Positions 16,835 to 25,812 are shown, numbered from the stretch's first letter. The stretch is 64,000 bases of DNA from Neobacillus drentensis NBRC 102427 (GCF_001591445.1 NZ_BCUX01000005.1:124001-188000), one strand, 5' to 3'. The notes: generated by a model not told the origin, from the sequence alone. Program-made: numbers and translations.

Positions 16835-17621
16835 TGTTTTTTTCTCCTACAGATTTTCTCGTTGTTGTTTTATAACCTGAAAACATGGAAGAAATGGAAC
16901 CATTCCGTTCAAGATAATCATCACGAAAAGCCATGTAAACATGAATAAGTGTGAATAACATGAAACCCCATGCTGCTAAATGGTGCCAGGAGCGAAGTGT
17001 AAAGCTGTCTCCCCCGAATAGGTATGGCACCCAGACAAACAATTTTGCCCAGAAGGATTCTTGCTGTGGCTCAAAGTACATATAGAAACCAGTCAGCATA
17101 ACAATCCATGAGCCCAGTCCGATAAAAATCCAATAACTTAACTGTGCCAACGGGTTATGGCCCACATAATGAGGTTTTTTATTTTTCAAAAATAAATAAA
17201 ATTTGACGGTTTCAAAGACTTCTTTCCAGAAAAGCCATCTTAATGGGTTTGAGGTCGCAAATTTGTTTCCTTTAAAAACCCAATACAAACGAAAGATTAG
17301 ATTAATTGTAAATAGAAATGCTGCAAAAAAGTGAATGTACCTCATCCAACCCATTAGATTAGAATAATAGGCTTCATCAGGAATTATTGCAGCCGAAAAT
17401 GGTTTCCCAATATACACACCGGTCCCCATTAACAGGATGATAGCGAACATGTTCAACCAGTGGAATATCCTTACTGGCAACTCCCAAACGTAAACTCTTA
17501 CTTCATTTTTAACTGGTTTATAATGAATGGGCCTTTCGGTGTGAAAGGAATTCTCGCTGTTAATCCCCGGACGATCGGGGAATGGACCCGGTGGTTGAGT
17601 CGGTAAATTTGGCGCAGCCAT
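16827..17621 (-). CDS. hyaC: Ni/Fe-hydrogenase b-type cytochrome subunit
   Basis: A 264-residue di-haem membrane protein that takes electrons from the hydrogenase small subunit to the quinone pool. After a Pro-rich soluble N-terminus of about 45 residues there are four hydrophobic helices, with histidines placed for haem binding in RIFHWLN, MRYIHFFAA and RSWHHLAAW plus LIHVYMAFRDDYLERNGS. AGGAGGGAG precedes the ATG. It follows the large subunit by 11 bases. Family knowledge: respiratory group 1 hydrogenases need this subunit for membrane anchoring. Confidence 0.95.
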   Translation of the reverse strand: MAAPNLPTQPPGPFPDRPGINSENSFHTERPIHYKPVKNEVRVYVWELPVRIFHWLNMFAIILLMGTGVYIGKPFSAAIIPDEAYYSNLMGWMRYIHFFAAFLFTINLIFRLYWVFKGNKFATSNPLRWLFWKEVFETVKFYLFLKNKKPHYVGHNPLAQLSYWIFIGLGSWIVMLTGFYMYFEPQQESFWAKLFVWVPYLFGGDSFTLRSWHHLAAWGFMLFTLIHVYMAFRDDYLERNGSISSMFSGYKTTTRKSVGEKNNE

Positions 17622-17632
17622 CTGTCTCCCTC

Positions 17633-19354
17633 CTAACCTAAACGAATTTCAGTCGTCGTATTCGTTTCCAAATCTGTTAAGTGTACGGCACAAGCTAGAC
17701 ATGGGTCAAACGAGTGGATTATCCGCATGATTTCTAGCGGCTGCTCTTTATTTAACATTGGAGTCCCTTTAAGCGCTGCCTCATAGGCACCGATATTATT
17801 TTTGTGATCCCGTGGTGAGGCATTCCAAGTGGATGGAACCACAGCTTGATAATTATTTGTTTTTCCATCTTTAATATCAATCCAATGTCCGAGTGCTCCG
17901 CGCGGTGCTTCCATCCAGCCAACACCTTTGGCACGTTCCGGCCATGTATTTGGCTCCCATTTTGAACGATCAAAGGTGGTTTGGTCGCCGTTCTTCACAT
18001 TTTTTAATAATTCATCCATGTCATTGCGTAACCATCCGGAAATCAATACTGTTTCAAGTCCACGAGCAACGGTTCGACCCAAGGCAGATTGTAAGGCAGT
18101 AATTGGTAAATTAAGCTTTTTCAACGTTTCATCAACGATATTTACAATTTCTTCTTTTCCAGCTGCATAACCGACAATCATCCGTGCGAGTGGTCCTGTT
18201 TCCATCGGATGCTCTTTCCAACGTGGTGCTTTGAGCCAGCTATATTCCTTATCGGTATCCAATTGTTTAAATGGTGCTTTCGGGCCAGTGTAGTTTAAGG
18301 TGGTTTCACCATCAAATGGGTGTTTTCCTTTGCCTCCTGAATCGCCATCATAGGTGTACCAAGAATGATCGATAAACTCCTGAACATGCTCAGGGTCTTT
18401 AAGGTCAACGTCTAAAACTTCTTTCAGGTTCCCGTTTAAGATAATTCCTCTTGGCATCCTGTAAAGTTTCGTATCATAGATATCCCCTGTTGAGAAATCA
18501 CCATAGCAGAGGTAATTATTTAAGCCGCCGCCATAAGTCCAGTCTTTATAGAACGAACCAATTGCGAGTAAATCTGGGATATAGACTTGATTAACAAATT
18601 CCTTTGCTTGGTCAATTAGTTGTGAAACATGCATTAACCTTTCAGCATGTACTCCGTTATCGCTGTCGATATCTAATGGTGTTGCCATCCCACCGACAAC
18701 ATAATGCGGATGCGGATTTTTGCCGCCAAAAATGGTTTGGATTTTAACTATTTCCTTTTGCCAATCCAACGCTTCTAGATAATGGGCTACGGCTAGCAAG
18801 TTGACTTCAGGAGGGAGTTTATAAGCTTTATGTCCCCAATATCCATTTGCAAAAATTCCAAGCTGCCCACTCTGAACTAATTTCTTCACTTTGTTTTGCA
18901 CATCAGTGAAGTAGCCTGGTGATGATTTTGGCCAGCTTGAAATGGACTGTGCAATTCTTGAGGTTTCTGCAGGATTGGCACTAATCGCACTAACCACATC
19001 AACCCAATCTAACGCGTGCAGGTGGTAAAAGTGGACCACATGGTCGTGAACAAACTGAGCTTCGTTCATGATGTCACGAATTAAATGGGCATTTCTAGGT
19101 ATTTTTATTTTTAATGCATCTTCAACCGAACGAATCGATGCTAGCGCATGGACTGTCGTACAAACTCCGCAAATCCTTTGCACATATGCCCACACATCCC
19201 GCGGATCCCGGCCTTTTACAATTAGCTCTAGTCCACGGACTGAGGTACCTGAGCTAAATGCGTCATTAATAACGCCTTTTTCATCCACATCTACTTCTAC
19301 CCGAAGGTGACCTTCGATTCTCGTTATTGGATCTACAACTATGCGTTCACTCAT
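17633..19354 (-). CDS. hyaB: [NiFe]-hydrogenase large subunit
   Basis: A 573-residue catalytic subunit that oxidises H2 at the NiFe(CN)2CO site. Both nickel-binding motifs are intact: RICGVC at residues 60-65 and DPCLACAVH at 550-558. The 15 residues after His558 form the tail cut off by HyaD. EGHLRVEV near residue 14 is the usual N-terminal signature. Length and motifs fit group 1 membrane-bound uptake enzymes. It has no signal peptide and should be carried across the membrane with HyaA by Tat. Its ATG overlaps the hyaA stop by four bases. Confidence 0.98.
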   Translation of the reverse strand: MSERIVVDPITRIEGHLRVEVDVDEKGVINDAFSSGTSVRGLELIVKGRDPRDVWAYVQRICGVCTTVHALASIRSVEDALKIKIPRNAHLIRDIMNEAQFVHDHVVHFYHLHALDWVDVVSAISANPAETSRIAQSISSWPKSSPGYFTDVQNKVKKLVQSGQLGIFANGYWGHKAYKLPPEVNLLAVAHYLEALDWQKEIVKIQTIFGGKNPHPHYVVGGMATPLDIDSDNGVHAERLMHVSQLIDQAKEFVNQVYIPDLLAIGSFYKDWTYGGGLNNYLCYGDFSTGDIYDTKLYRMPRGIILNGNLKEVLDVDLKDPEHVQEFIDHSWYTYDGDSGGKGKHPFDGETTLNYTGPKAPFKQLDTDKEYSWLKAPRWKEHPMETGPLARMIVGYAAGKEEIVNIVDETLKKLNLPITALQSALGRTVARGLETVLISGWLRNDMDELLKNVKNGDQTTFDRSKWEPNTWPERAKGVGWMEAPRGALGHWIDIKDGKTNNYQAVVPSTWNASPRDHKNNIGAYEAALKGTPMLNKEQPLEIMRIIHSFDPCLACAVHLTDLETNTTTEIRLG

Positions 19355-20427
19355 TCCTCTTCACCCCGTTTGTCGTCTCTCTTTCTCTTAATTACCGTCC
19401 CTGCTGCATGGACGGCAATACCTGCAGTAGTCAAGCCAATAGCTGCTAAGCCCACAGCGTCTGGATTAATGGTCGTTTGCGTTCCAGGAATTTTGGCTCT
19501 TCTCGTGTAGAACGGACCATTATCCCAGAAGTCCTTTTCGGAACAGCCGATACATGGATTACCAGATTGTATCGGGTAGCTAACCCCGCCATTCCATCGC
19601 ATTTCTGCACACGAGTTGTAAGTCGTCGGACCTTTGCAGCCGACTTTATATAAGCAGTAGCCTTGTTTGGCTCCTTCATCATCAAAAGATTCTACGAACA
19701 GGCCGGCATCAAAATAAGCACGTCGATTACATTTGTCATGAATACGATGACGGTAAAAAGCTTTCGGACGTCCAAATTGATCAAGTTCCGGTAATTTGCC
19801 AAAGGTAATAATATGAGCTATCACCCCTGTCATTACTTCAGAAATTGGCGGACAGCCCGGCACAAGGATGGTTGGAGTATCTTTAACAAAGCTAGTTACC
19901 GGCTTCGCTCCCGTCGGGTTAGGATGTGCTGCGGCAATTCCTCCCCAGGACGAGCATGAACCATATGCAATAATTGCTTTTGCGCCTGCAGCCATTTCTA
20001 GGAATGTTTCTTTTGCCGATTGACCAGCAACGGTTAGGAAGGAATCATCCTCTGGTATGCTGCCTTCCACTGCTAGAACATATTCCCCTTTATAATCCTT
20101 TAATACTTGTTTCATGGAAGCTTCTACCTGGTGACCGGAAGCAGCAGATAATACTTCTGAATATTCAAGAGAAATCATTTCTAGTAAAACGCTTTCAGTT
20201 TTTGGTTGTGATGAACGAATAAACGATTCTGAGCAGCCCGTGCAATCTTGAAATTGCAGCCAGACAACAGGAACTCTCATTTTTGTCTCCATGGCTTTAA
20301 CAACTTGATCTGATTGGGTAAACTCTAGCCCTAATGTCGCAGCTAATGCTGTACACATTTTCAGGAAGTCACGCCGGTTAAATCCGTGATCGATTGCGGC
20401 TTCATATACTGTTTTCTTTTTCTTCAT
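19351..20427 (-). CDS. hyaA: [NiFe]-hydrogenase small subunit with Tat signal
   Basis: A 358-residue electron-transfer subunit. NRRDFLKM at residues 17-24 is a Tat motif with a hydrophobic stretch after it; a C-terminal helix (AVGLAAIGLTTAGIAVHAAG) anchors the protein in the membrane. Cluster motifs are DCTGCSE, GSCSSWGG, VPGCPP, the HxxC region at HRIHDKC, and GNPCIGCSE. The proximal site reads C-T-G-C with glycine where oxygen-tolerant group 1d enzymes have an extra cysteine, and GSCSSWGG also lacks the second one. The standard [4Fe-4S] proximal cluster is therefore expected, implying oxygen sensitivity. GGTGGAGGGG precedes the ATG. Confidence 0.97.
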   Translation of the reverse strand: MKKKKTVYEAAIDHGFNRRDFLKMCTALAATLGLEFTQSDQVVKAMETKMRVPVVWLQFQDCTGCSESFIRSSQPKTESVLLEMISLEYSEVLSAASGHQVEASMKQVLKDYKGEYVLAVEGSIPEDDSFLTVAGQSAKETFLEMAAGAKAIIAYGSCSSWGGIAAAHPNPTGAKPVTSFVKDTPTILVPGCPPISEVMTGVIAHIITFGKLPELDQFGRPKAFYRHRIHDKCNRRAYFDAGLFVESFDDEGAKQGYCLYKVGCKGPTTYNSCAEMRWNGGVSYPIQSGNPCIGCSEKDFWDNGPFYTRRAKIPGTQTTINPDAVGLAAIGLTTAGIAVHAAGTVIKRKRDDKRGEEE

Positions 20428-20435
20428 CCGCTAAC

Positions 20436-20501
20436 CCCTCCACCTATCATGAAAATAAATAAATAAATAAATAAATTTAATTACAAGAAAATTGTATTAT
20501 A
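20436..20501 (-). promoter_or_regulatory. hyaA leader: -10 box, AAAT tandem repeat and strong RBS
   Basis: Minus strand TATAAT (20501-20496) is a likely -10, although I see no convincing -35. It is followed by six tandem AAAT units on the plus strand (20453-20476), then AGGTGGAGGGG ten bases before hyaA. No clear Fnr or ResD box was found. Confidence 0.45.
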
Positions 20502-20608
20502 TTGGCAGGTCTTTAGTCATGAATATTCAAGAAAATACACAAACTATCCTTAACTGTATTAATACAATATTTTCAGTGATTATGTTGTATATGTCCGTAA
20601 AAACAGCA

Positions 20609-20647
20609 TAAAAAAAGACCCGAAGAGAATTTAATCCCTTAGGGTCT
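20609..20647 (-). terminator. Intrinsic terminator between tatC and hyaA
   Basis: Minus strand AGACCC-TAAGGGA paired with TCTCTTC-GGGTCT, followed by TTTTTTT, 17 bases after the tatC stop. It separates the tatAC genes from the hydrogenase transcript. Confidence 0.88.
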
Positions 20648-20663
20648 ATGCATGCATGATTAA

Positions 20664-21407
20664 TTAAGCCTCTGCTACTTCCTCATCCAATTCATCTTCT
20701 TGCTGCTTTTTCAAGCGCTTGCGGTAGACAAACTTTGATAAATTAATACTAATCTCATAAAGGAGCAAGAGTGGTACGGTTACGACAAAATCAGACATAA
20801 AGTCCGGTGGTGTAATAACGACCGCGATAATTATCAAAACGAAGTATGCATATTTACGAATTTTTGAAAGGACAAACGGATTGATGATTCCAAGTGAAGT
20901 TAAAAACATAACGACAACTGGAAGTTCAAATAATACACCAAATGGCAAGGTCATATTCATGATAAAGCTAAAATATCTCTCGGCTGTGAAGTTTGTGACA
21001 AACATATCCCTACCCATATTTACTAAGAAGTCTAGTACCATTGGGAAAATAATAAAGTAACCAAAGGCTAAACCAATGATAAATAAGAAAAATAATGCCG
21101 GAACGTATGAAATGGTTATTTTTCTTTCAATTGGTCTTAATGCCGGTCTGACAAACAGCCAAATTTGTAATGCGAGAACAGGTATCGTTCCTGCGACGGC
21201 AACAACAGTTGCCAGCATGAAATAAATCCACATAATATCACTAGGGCCAAGCACCAATAGTTTTGTATTTCCAACAAACCATTTATAGATATCATCAACA
21301 TAAATAAAGCCTACGATAAAAAAAACTACAAAGGCAAGTGCAGAAACAATAATTCGTTTTCGTAATTCCTCTAAATGATCAACTAAATTTAATTCTTTAT
21401 CATTCAT
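20664..21407 (-). CDS. tatC: Twin-arginine translocase subunit TatC
   Basis: A 247-residue polytopic protein with six predicted helices. The N-terminal LVDHLEELRKRIIVS and the FELPVVVMFLTSLG segment are TatC signatures for signal-peptide recognition. The C-terminal tail is acidic and cytosolic. Placed directly upstream of the hydrogenase operon, it probably serves the Tat-dependent HyaA-HyaB complex, although it may also be the general TatC. AGGGGAAG precedes the ATG. Confidence 0.96.
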   Translation of the reverse strand: MNDKELNLVDHLEELRKRIIVSALAFVVFFIVGFIYVDDIYKWFVGNTKLLVLGPSDIMWIYFMLATVVAVAGTIPVLALQIWLFVRPALRPIERKITISYVPALFFLFIIGLAFGYFIIFPMVLDFLVNMGRDMFVTNFTAERYFSFIMNMTLPFGVLFELPVVVMFLTSLGIINPFVLSKIRKYAYFVLIIIAVVITPPDFMSDFVVTVPLLLLYEISINLSKFVYRKRLKKQQEDELDEEVAEA

Positions 21408-21554
21408 GTACTTCCCCTGCCAATTTCAAAAGGTTAAAGATATGCACGTGTATATAGCTTTCAGAGGTAAAATTCTTTTTTAACTCTAAATTAATTGCGC
21501 CATGTTGTTAATATGAACATGTTTTTACATGTTATTATAGGTTAAATTAGAGAA

Positions 21555-21590
21555 GAAAAAGGTGTAAGACAAAAAATCTCACAACCTTAT
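21555..21590 (-). terminator. Terminator behind tatA
   Basis: Minus strand AAGGTTGTGAGA pairs with TCTTACACCTT (one bulged T), followed by TTTCTTC. It overlaps the tatA stop, so tatC may be expressed from its own promoter or by readthrough. Confidence 0.7.
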
Positions 21591-21781
21591 TTAGTCAAGT
21601 TTTTCTTTTCTTCGTCAATATCCTTCATAACATCATCAGTGAGTTCACGTGTAGATTTTTTAAATTCCTTTAATGTTTGTCCGAAAGCACGACCAATTTC
21701 CGGAAGTTTCTTAGGTCCAAAGATAATCAAAGCTAATGTTAAGATTAAAATTAAACCGGGTACACCGATATTAGAAAACAT
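21587..21781 (-). CDS. tatA: Twin-arginine translocase subunit TatA
   Basis: A 64-residue TatA. It has one N-terminal membrane helix ([15 protein letters not shown]), the [14 protein letters not shown] hinge and an amphipathic helix, then a charged tail. Family knowledge: it oligomerises to form the export path for folded proteins. TatAC systems in Bacillus lack TatB, so this gene and tatC could make a complete translocase. GAAGGGGATG precedes the ATG, and a TATAAT box lies about 50 bases upstream (near 21822-21827). Confidence 0.95.
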   Translation of the reverse strand: MFSNIGVPGLILILTLALIIFGPKKLPEIGRAFGQTLKEFKKSTRELTDDVMKDIDEEKKNLTK

Positions 21782-22101
21782 GGATTTACATCCCCTTCAA
21801 TTGTTGTATGTTTCTACTATGATTATAGTACCGATATTTCATTTTGAGTTAGTTATATGCAATAATTCATAGTAAATTCACAATATCTATTAAAAGTACC
21901 CTAAAAGTGATATTTAGCATTTTCTTATCACATTAACCATTACTAATGACAATTTATCAATTACCACTAATGAAGTCAATGATTATTTCGTTTAAATAAT
22001 TTTTAAAATATTTTGATAATATGCTTTTTTTGGATATACTTGGAACAATATAATCATATATTTGTGAAAATGATAAACCATATGGAATGGATGTGATGTG
22101 G
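21782..22101. promoter_or_regulatory. Divergent AT-rich promoter region between tatA and a small gene
   Basis: This 320-base gap between divergent genes is very AT-rich and has no open frame of note. It holds TATAAT-like boxes for each direction (near 21825 on the minus strand and 22050 on the plus strand). I see no recognisable operator or RNA element. Confidence 0.4.
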
Positions 22102-22341
22102 ATGGAATTTTCACTTTGCAGTTATGATGGAGCTCTTCCTGTCGAAGTAACACTTGATGATGATAACGGGAGATACACCATTCGCAAAAGCGATCGCAGC
22201 GGAGAATATTTTAATAGCCCTCTGGAATTAATAAACTGGGTTAAAACGCATTTTAACGAAAGAGAATTTTGCCATCCACATGAATTTAGGGGTATGCTAG
22301 AAAAATTAGCAGAATACGAATTAAATGGATCTTATTTTTAA
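22102..22341 (+). CDS. Conserved small protein of unknown function
   Basis: A 79-residue acidic soluble protein (MEFSLCSYDGALPVEV), with mixed alpha/beta character, no metal motif and no membrane helix. I do not recognise the family. The ATG at 22102 follows GGATGTGAT, an eight-of-nine match to the ideal GGAGGTGAT, at normal spacing; the in-frame ATG at 22087 has no site of its own. A terminator follows directly, so it is a single-gene unit. Confidence 0.6.
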   Translation: MEFSLCSYDGALPVEVTLDDDNGRYTIRKSDRSGEYFNSPLELINWVKTHFNEREFCHPHEFRGMLEKLAEYELNGSYF

Positions 22342-22354
22342 TCATTAGCAGAAG

Positions 22355-22385
22355 AAGCATCAGCGATACGCTGATGCTTATTTTT
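22355..22385 (+). terminator. Intrinsic terminator
   Basis: Perfect 11-bp stem AAGCATCAGCG/CGCTGATGCTT with an ATA loop, followed by ATTTTT; it lies 13 bases after the stop of the small gene. Confidence 0.92.
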
Positions 22386-22410
22386 ATGGGTAAACCCACA
22401 ACAATCCGTA

Positions 22411-22899
22411 TTACAATCTTCGATTATATATTCTGAATTCATAATCGTACGGATTCTTATCATCCTTTAATCCCTTTTCACAGGACACCAATTTCCATTT
22501 GCTGACATCAAATTTAGGGAAATACGTATCACCTGTAAATTCCTCATGAATAAGCGTGATGTAAAGTCGGTCCGCATAATCAAATGTCTCATTAAATATT
22601 TCCGCTCCGCCAATAATAAAGATTTCATCGCTTTGCTTCTTGCTGTACTGAACAAAATCCTCAACGGAGTAGATTACCGTACAATCCTCACTCCGGTATT
22701 CTTTTTGCCGCGTGATGACAATATTTTCTCTACCGGGAAGGACACGCCCAATCGATTCATGCGTTTTTCTTCCCATCGCGATAGGGTGACCAATGGTGAC
22801 CCGTTTAAAAAACTTTAAATCTTCTGGCAATCGCCATGGCAATTGATTATCTTTCCCGATGACCCGATTTTCGTCCATCGCGACAATAAAGGAGATCAT
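22411..22899 (-). CDS. dfrA: Dihydrofolate reductase
   Basis: A 162-residue NADPH-dependent enzyme that regenerates tetrahydrofolate consumed by thymidylate synthase. Landmarks: [35 protein letters not shown] with the catalytic acidic residue after [15 protein letters not shown] and IIGGAEIF. Length is normal. Its ATG overlaps the thyA stop by four bases, the classical thyA-dfrA pair. Confidence 0.97.
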   Translation of the reverse strand: MISFIVAMDENRVIGKDNQLPWRLPEDLKFFKRVTIGHPIAMGRKTHESIGRVLPGRENIVITRQKEYRSEDCTVIYSVEDFVQYSKKQSDEIFIIGGAEIFNETFDYADRLYITLIHEEFTGDTYFPKFDVSKWKLVSCEKGLKDDKNPYDYEFRIYNRRL

Positions 22900-23690
22900 A
22901 CACTGACCACTCCTTTAATATGCGGATGAGGGTCATACCCTTCGAGCGCAAAGTCTTCATATTCAAAAGAGTAGATATCCTTGACAAGCGGGTTAATTTT
23001 TACGATCGGTAAAGACCGTATTTCTCGACTCATTTGCAATTTCACTTGTTCGAGATGGTTCTGATAAATATGAACATCACCAAAAGTGTGGATAAAATCA
23101 CCTGGCTTAAGGTCGCATACCTGAGCAATCATCATGGTTAGAAGCGCATATGAAGCGATGTTAAACGGGACGCCAAGAAACACATCCGCTGAACGTTGGT
23201 AAAGCTGGCAGGATAGCTTTCCGTCTGCCACATTAAATTGGAACATACAGTGACAGGGCGGCAACGCCATTTGATCAATCTCTGCGACATTCCAAGCATT
23301 AACAAGCAATCTTCTTGAGTTTGGATTCGTTTTTATCTGGCCAATTAACTCCGTGATTTGGTCAACGGTTTTACCGTCAACACCTGTCCAGGAGCGCCAT
23401 TGATGACCATAAACAGGTCCTAATTCCCCATTTTCATCTGCCCATTCATTCCAAATACGGACTCCATTCTCCTGTAAATACCGAACATTCGTATCTCCAT
23501 TTAAAAACCAGAGCAATTCATAAATAATTGATTTTAAGTGCAACTTTTTGGTTGTTATCAGCGGAAATCCTTCCGCCAAATCAAATCTCATTTGATAACC
23601 GAAGGTGCTGATTGTTCCAGTCCCCGTTCTGTCACCCTTCACAGTTCCATTTTCCAGCACATGCTTACATAGCTCCAGATATTGCTTCAA
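22896..23690 (-). CDS. thyA: Thymidylate synthase
   Basis: A 264-residue ThyA, converting dUMP to dTMP with methylene-THF. The catalytic cysteine is in [11 protein letters not shown]; the dUMP-binding [13 protein letters not shown] and the NDRTGTGT-like GDRTGTGT are present. The preferred start is the TTG at 23690, giving [15 protein letters not shown], which matches the family N-terminus and length; AGGAG lies ten bases upstream. A GTG three codons earlier would leave only one base after that site. It is cotranscribed with dfrA. Confidence 0.96.
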   Translation of the reverse strand: MKQYLELCKHVLENGTVKGDRTGTGTISTFGYQMRFDLAEGFPLITTKKLHLKSIIYELLWFLNGDTNVRYLQENGVRIWNEWADENGELGPVYGHQWRSWTGVDGKTVDQITELIGQIKTNPNSRRLLVNAWNVAEIDQMALPPCHCMFQFNVADGKLSCQLYQRSADVFLGVPFNIASYALLTMMIAQVCDLKPGDFIHTFGDVHIYQNHLEQVKLQMSREIRSLPIVKINPLVKDIYSFEYEDFALEGYDPHPHIKGVVSV

Positions 23691-23747
23691 CTTGGCCACT
23701 CTCCTAACTGCATTACATATTTCTCTATTTTAACAATCAAGGACGAA

Positions 23748-24449
23748 TTAGTGAAGCTGTTTAATCAAATCGAATGTCTCCGGAGCTTTCTTACGTAATA
23801 ATTCTTTTGTATCATTATTCAAATAATACATAGCGAAACTCTCTGCAAAATATTCTTCCGGGTATAAGAAATAACTGTTTCCCGGAAACAATTGTTCATG
23901 TTCCTTTTCCCACACACGTAAAAAATCCTTTGAACCACTGATTTCGTCATACACATAGCGGTCAATCGAATGCGCCAATTCATGCAATTCTAAATTGACG
24001 GAACCATGCCCTTCCCCTTTTTCACTGGCCCCAATCTTTACAAGGACGACCTTCGACCCTCCCATCCCTGGAATATCATCCCATGTTACATGAGAGTTAT
24101 ACCCCCTTGGGACCTGCCCTGCATATTGCCGAGCTGTGGGATTATCAGTGAGTTTTCCTGTAAATAGTTTCAGATTTATTCCTTGATTGTTTATTTTTTC
24201 TAAAAGGGAATAGGGTAAGGAATTAATTCTTGAAATAATGTTGGCGGTTTCTTGCTCATCAAAAGGATGATTTGGCAAGACAATAATTTGCTCTAAAAGT
24301 GGGAACGAGTGCTCAACTTTAAGAGATTGATAGAGTATTGAGTTTTTAGAATAATCTCCAAGCAAAATTTCATCATTGGAAGCTTGTGAGGTCGTTATGG
24401 ATGATAGAAATAAACCAGCGAATATTATCGCAATAAACGATTTTCGCAT
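23748..24449 (-). CDS. Secreted lethal-factor/PPEP-like zinc metallopeptidase
   Basis: A 233-residue secreted protein. A signal peptide (about residues 1-24, ending near SQAS) precedes an ATLF-type catalytic domain with HELAHSID (the HExxH zinc site) and a downstream YPEEYFAESFAMYY segment, where a tyrosine and glutamate complete the site. Family knowledge: relatives are the anthrax lethal factor C-terminal domain and the Pro-Pro endopeptidases of clostridia and Paenibacillus, which cut surface proteins. Its substrate is unknown. ATG 24449 is used; a GTG one codon earlier is possible. A palindrome overlaps its promoter (24485-24524). Confidence 0.78.
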   Translation of the reverse strand: MRKSFIAIIFAGLFLSSITTSQASNDEILLGDYSKNSILYQSLKVEHSFPLLEQIIVLPNHPFDEQETANIISRINSLPYSLLEKINNQGINLKLFTGKLTDNPTARQYAGQVPRGYNSHVTWDDIPGMGGSKVVLVKIGASEKGEGHGSVNLELHELAHSIDRYVYDEISGSKDFLRVWEKEHEQLFPGNSYFLYPEEYFAESFAMYYLNNDTKELLRKKAPETFDLIKQLH

Positions 24450-24484
24450 CACATCATCCCCTATTCATTCAATATTTTAATTGA

Positions 24485-24524
24485 ATTATAGCATAGGAAT
24501 TCGGCAGCTTAATTTGAATTCCTA
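24485..24524 (-). promoter_or_regulatory. Promoter with overlapping inverted repeat, metallopeptidase gene
   Basis: The minus strand has TATAAT (24490-24485), and the inverted repeat TAGGAATTC/GAATTCCTA (24494-24502 and 24516-24524) occupies the spacer and -35 region. A 9-bp perfect palindrome in this position is operator-like. A TTAAGC at 16-base spacing may be the -35. Confidence 0.5.
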
Positions 24525-24546
24525 AGCCAAAAGTGGGGGATAAAGG

Positions 24547-24573
24547 AAAAAAAGCCGCCAAATATGGCAGCTT
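24547..24573 (-). terminator. Terminator of the yceG-telA-terD operon
   Basis: Minus strand AAGCTGCC/GGCGGCTT stem with ATATTT loop followed by TTTTTTT, 15 bases after the terD stop. Confidence 0.88.
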
Positions 24574-24588
24574 CACAATTTAAATTAT

Positions 24589-25167
24589 TTAAACTTCTAA
24601 ACCATAGTTTCGGCAAAGCGCGGCTAATCCACCAGCAAACCCACTGCCAATCGCGTTGAATTTCCATTCACCGTTATGGCGGTATAGTTCACAAATAACC
24701 ACGGCAGTCTCGACAGAAAAATCTTCACCTAGATCAAATCGTAAAACCTCATTATTCGTGTCTTCGTCAACTAAACGAACAAAGGCATTAGAAACCTGAC
24801 CAAAATTCTGGAATCTTGCTTCCGCATCATGAATGGTCACAGTTATCGCAATCCGATGCACGTGAGAAGGCACTTTACTAAAGTCAATCTTGATTTGCTC
24901 GTCGTCGCCGTCACCTTCGCCGGTACGGTTATCGCCTGTATGTTCGACGCAGCCTGAAGGGTGAACCAAATTATTATAAAAAATAAAGTCAGAATCCTGT
25001 GTAACTCTGCCATTTGCATCTGCTAAAAACGCTGATGCATCTAGGTCAAAGTCATTTCCTCCATTATAACGATTTGTATCCCAGCCGAGGCCAATTATAG
25101 CCTTGGTTAACCCAGGGTTCGTTTTTGTTAAATCGATTCTTTGTCCCTTTGCTAAGTTAATACCCAA
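24589..25167 (-). CDS. TerD family stress protein
   Basis: A 192-residue TerD-domain protein covering the full domain: [33 protein letters not shown], then [15 protein letters not shown], the acidic segment that binds calcium in this family. Family knowledge: TerD proteins belong to tellurite- and stress-resistance (Ter) systems linked to membrane or metal sensing. The start is the TTG at 25167, placed four bases after AGAGGTGAT. It is the last gene of a four-gene operon with a second TerD-like gene, telA and yceG. Confidence 0.92.
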   Translation of the reverse strand: MGINLAKGQRIDLTKTNPGLTKAIIGLGWDTNRYNGGNDFDLDASAFLADANGRVTQDSDFIFYNNLVHPSGCVEHTGDNRTGEGDGDDEQIKIDFSKVPSHVHRIAITVTIHDAEARFQNFGQVSNAFVRLVDEDTNNEVLRFDLGEDFSVETAVVICELYRHNGEWKFNAIGSGFAGGLAALCRNYGLEV

Positions 25168-25200
25168 ACGTATCACCTCTATCTAAACTTTATTTCTTAC

Positions 25201-25812
25201 TTAACTAAAGCTCCGAACAACTTCACTTAAACTGGCTGCATTTGTAGCGCTGCCAATCGCTGCAAACTTCCATTCATTACCATGGCGATAAATTTCTCCT
25301 GTCACAAGACAGGTTAACCCGCTGTAATTGTCCGTTAAATTGTAGTGAAGCAGCTCTTGATTGTTTCCTGGATTCACGACTCTGATAAAGGCATTCTTGA
25401 TCATGCCAAAGTGCTGCTTTCTCTTCACGCAGTCATAGATATTAACCACGAAAACAAGTTTATGAATATGGGAAGGCACTCTGCTTAAATCGATGATTAC
25501 TTGCTCGTCGTCGCCATCTCCATCGCCTGTTAAATTATCGCCTGAGTGTTGAACACTGCCATCCATGCTTTTTAAGTTTCCAAAGTAAACGACGTCCTTA
25601 TTGTTTTGAAGCTTATCATTTGCACCAAGCATGATAACAGATGCATCACAGTCAATATTAGCAGCACCGCCGCCGCCGAATAAACCACCAAATAAACCGC
25701 CGCCACCTCCGCTTTGTACTGGATCCCAGCCTAAACCTACCAAGATTTTAGATAATCCCGGATTACTCTTTGTTAAATCAACACGTTGACCTTTTTGTAA
25801 ATTAATAGCCAA
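25201..25812 (-). CDS. TerD family protein with Gly-rich insertion
   Basis: A 203-residue TerD paralogue with the domain hallmarks (INLQKGQRVDLTK, GLGWDP, GDNLTGDGDGDDEQV). Around residues 35-50 it carries a poly-Gly/Phe insertion (SGGGGGLFGGLFGGGG) where its neighbours have a short loop, and ANIDCDASVIM in place of the FDLDAS motif. It starts at the TTG at 25812, just after GGGGTGAT. By family it resembles the YceC side of the B. subtilis yceCDEF set. It lies 33 bases from the next terD gene and probably forms part of one membrane-associated complex with it and TelA; the last point is inference. Confidence 0.88.
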   Translation of the reverse strand: MAINLQKGQRVDLTKSNPGLSKILVGLGWDPVQSGGGGGLFGGLFGGGGAANIDCDASVIMLGANDKLQNNKDVVYFGNLKSMDGSVQHSGDNLTGDGDGDDEQVIIDLSRVPSHIHKLVFVVNIYDCVKRKQHFGMIKNAFIRVVNPGNNQELLHYNLTDNYSGLTCLVTGEIYRHGNEWKFAAIGSATNAASLSEVVRSFS

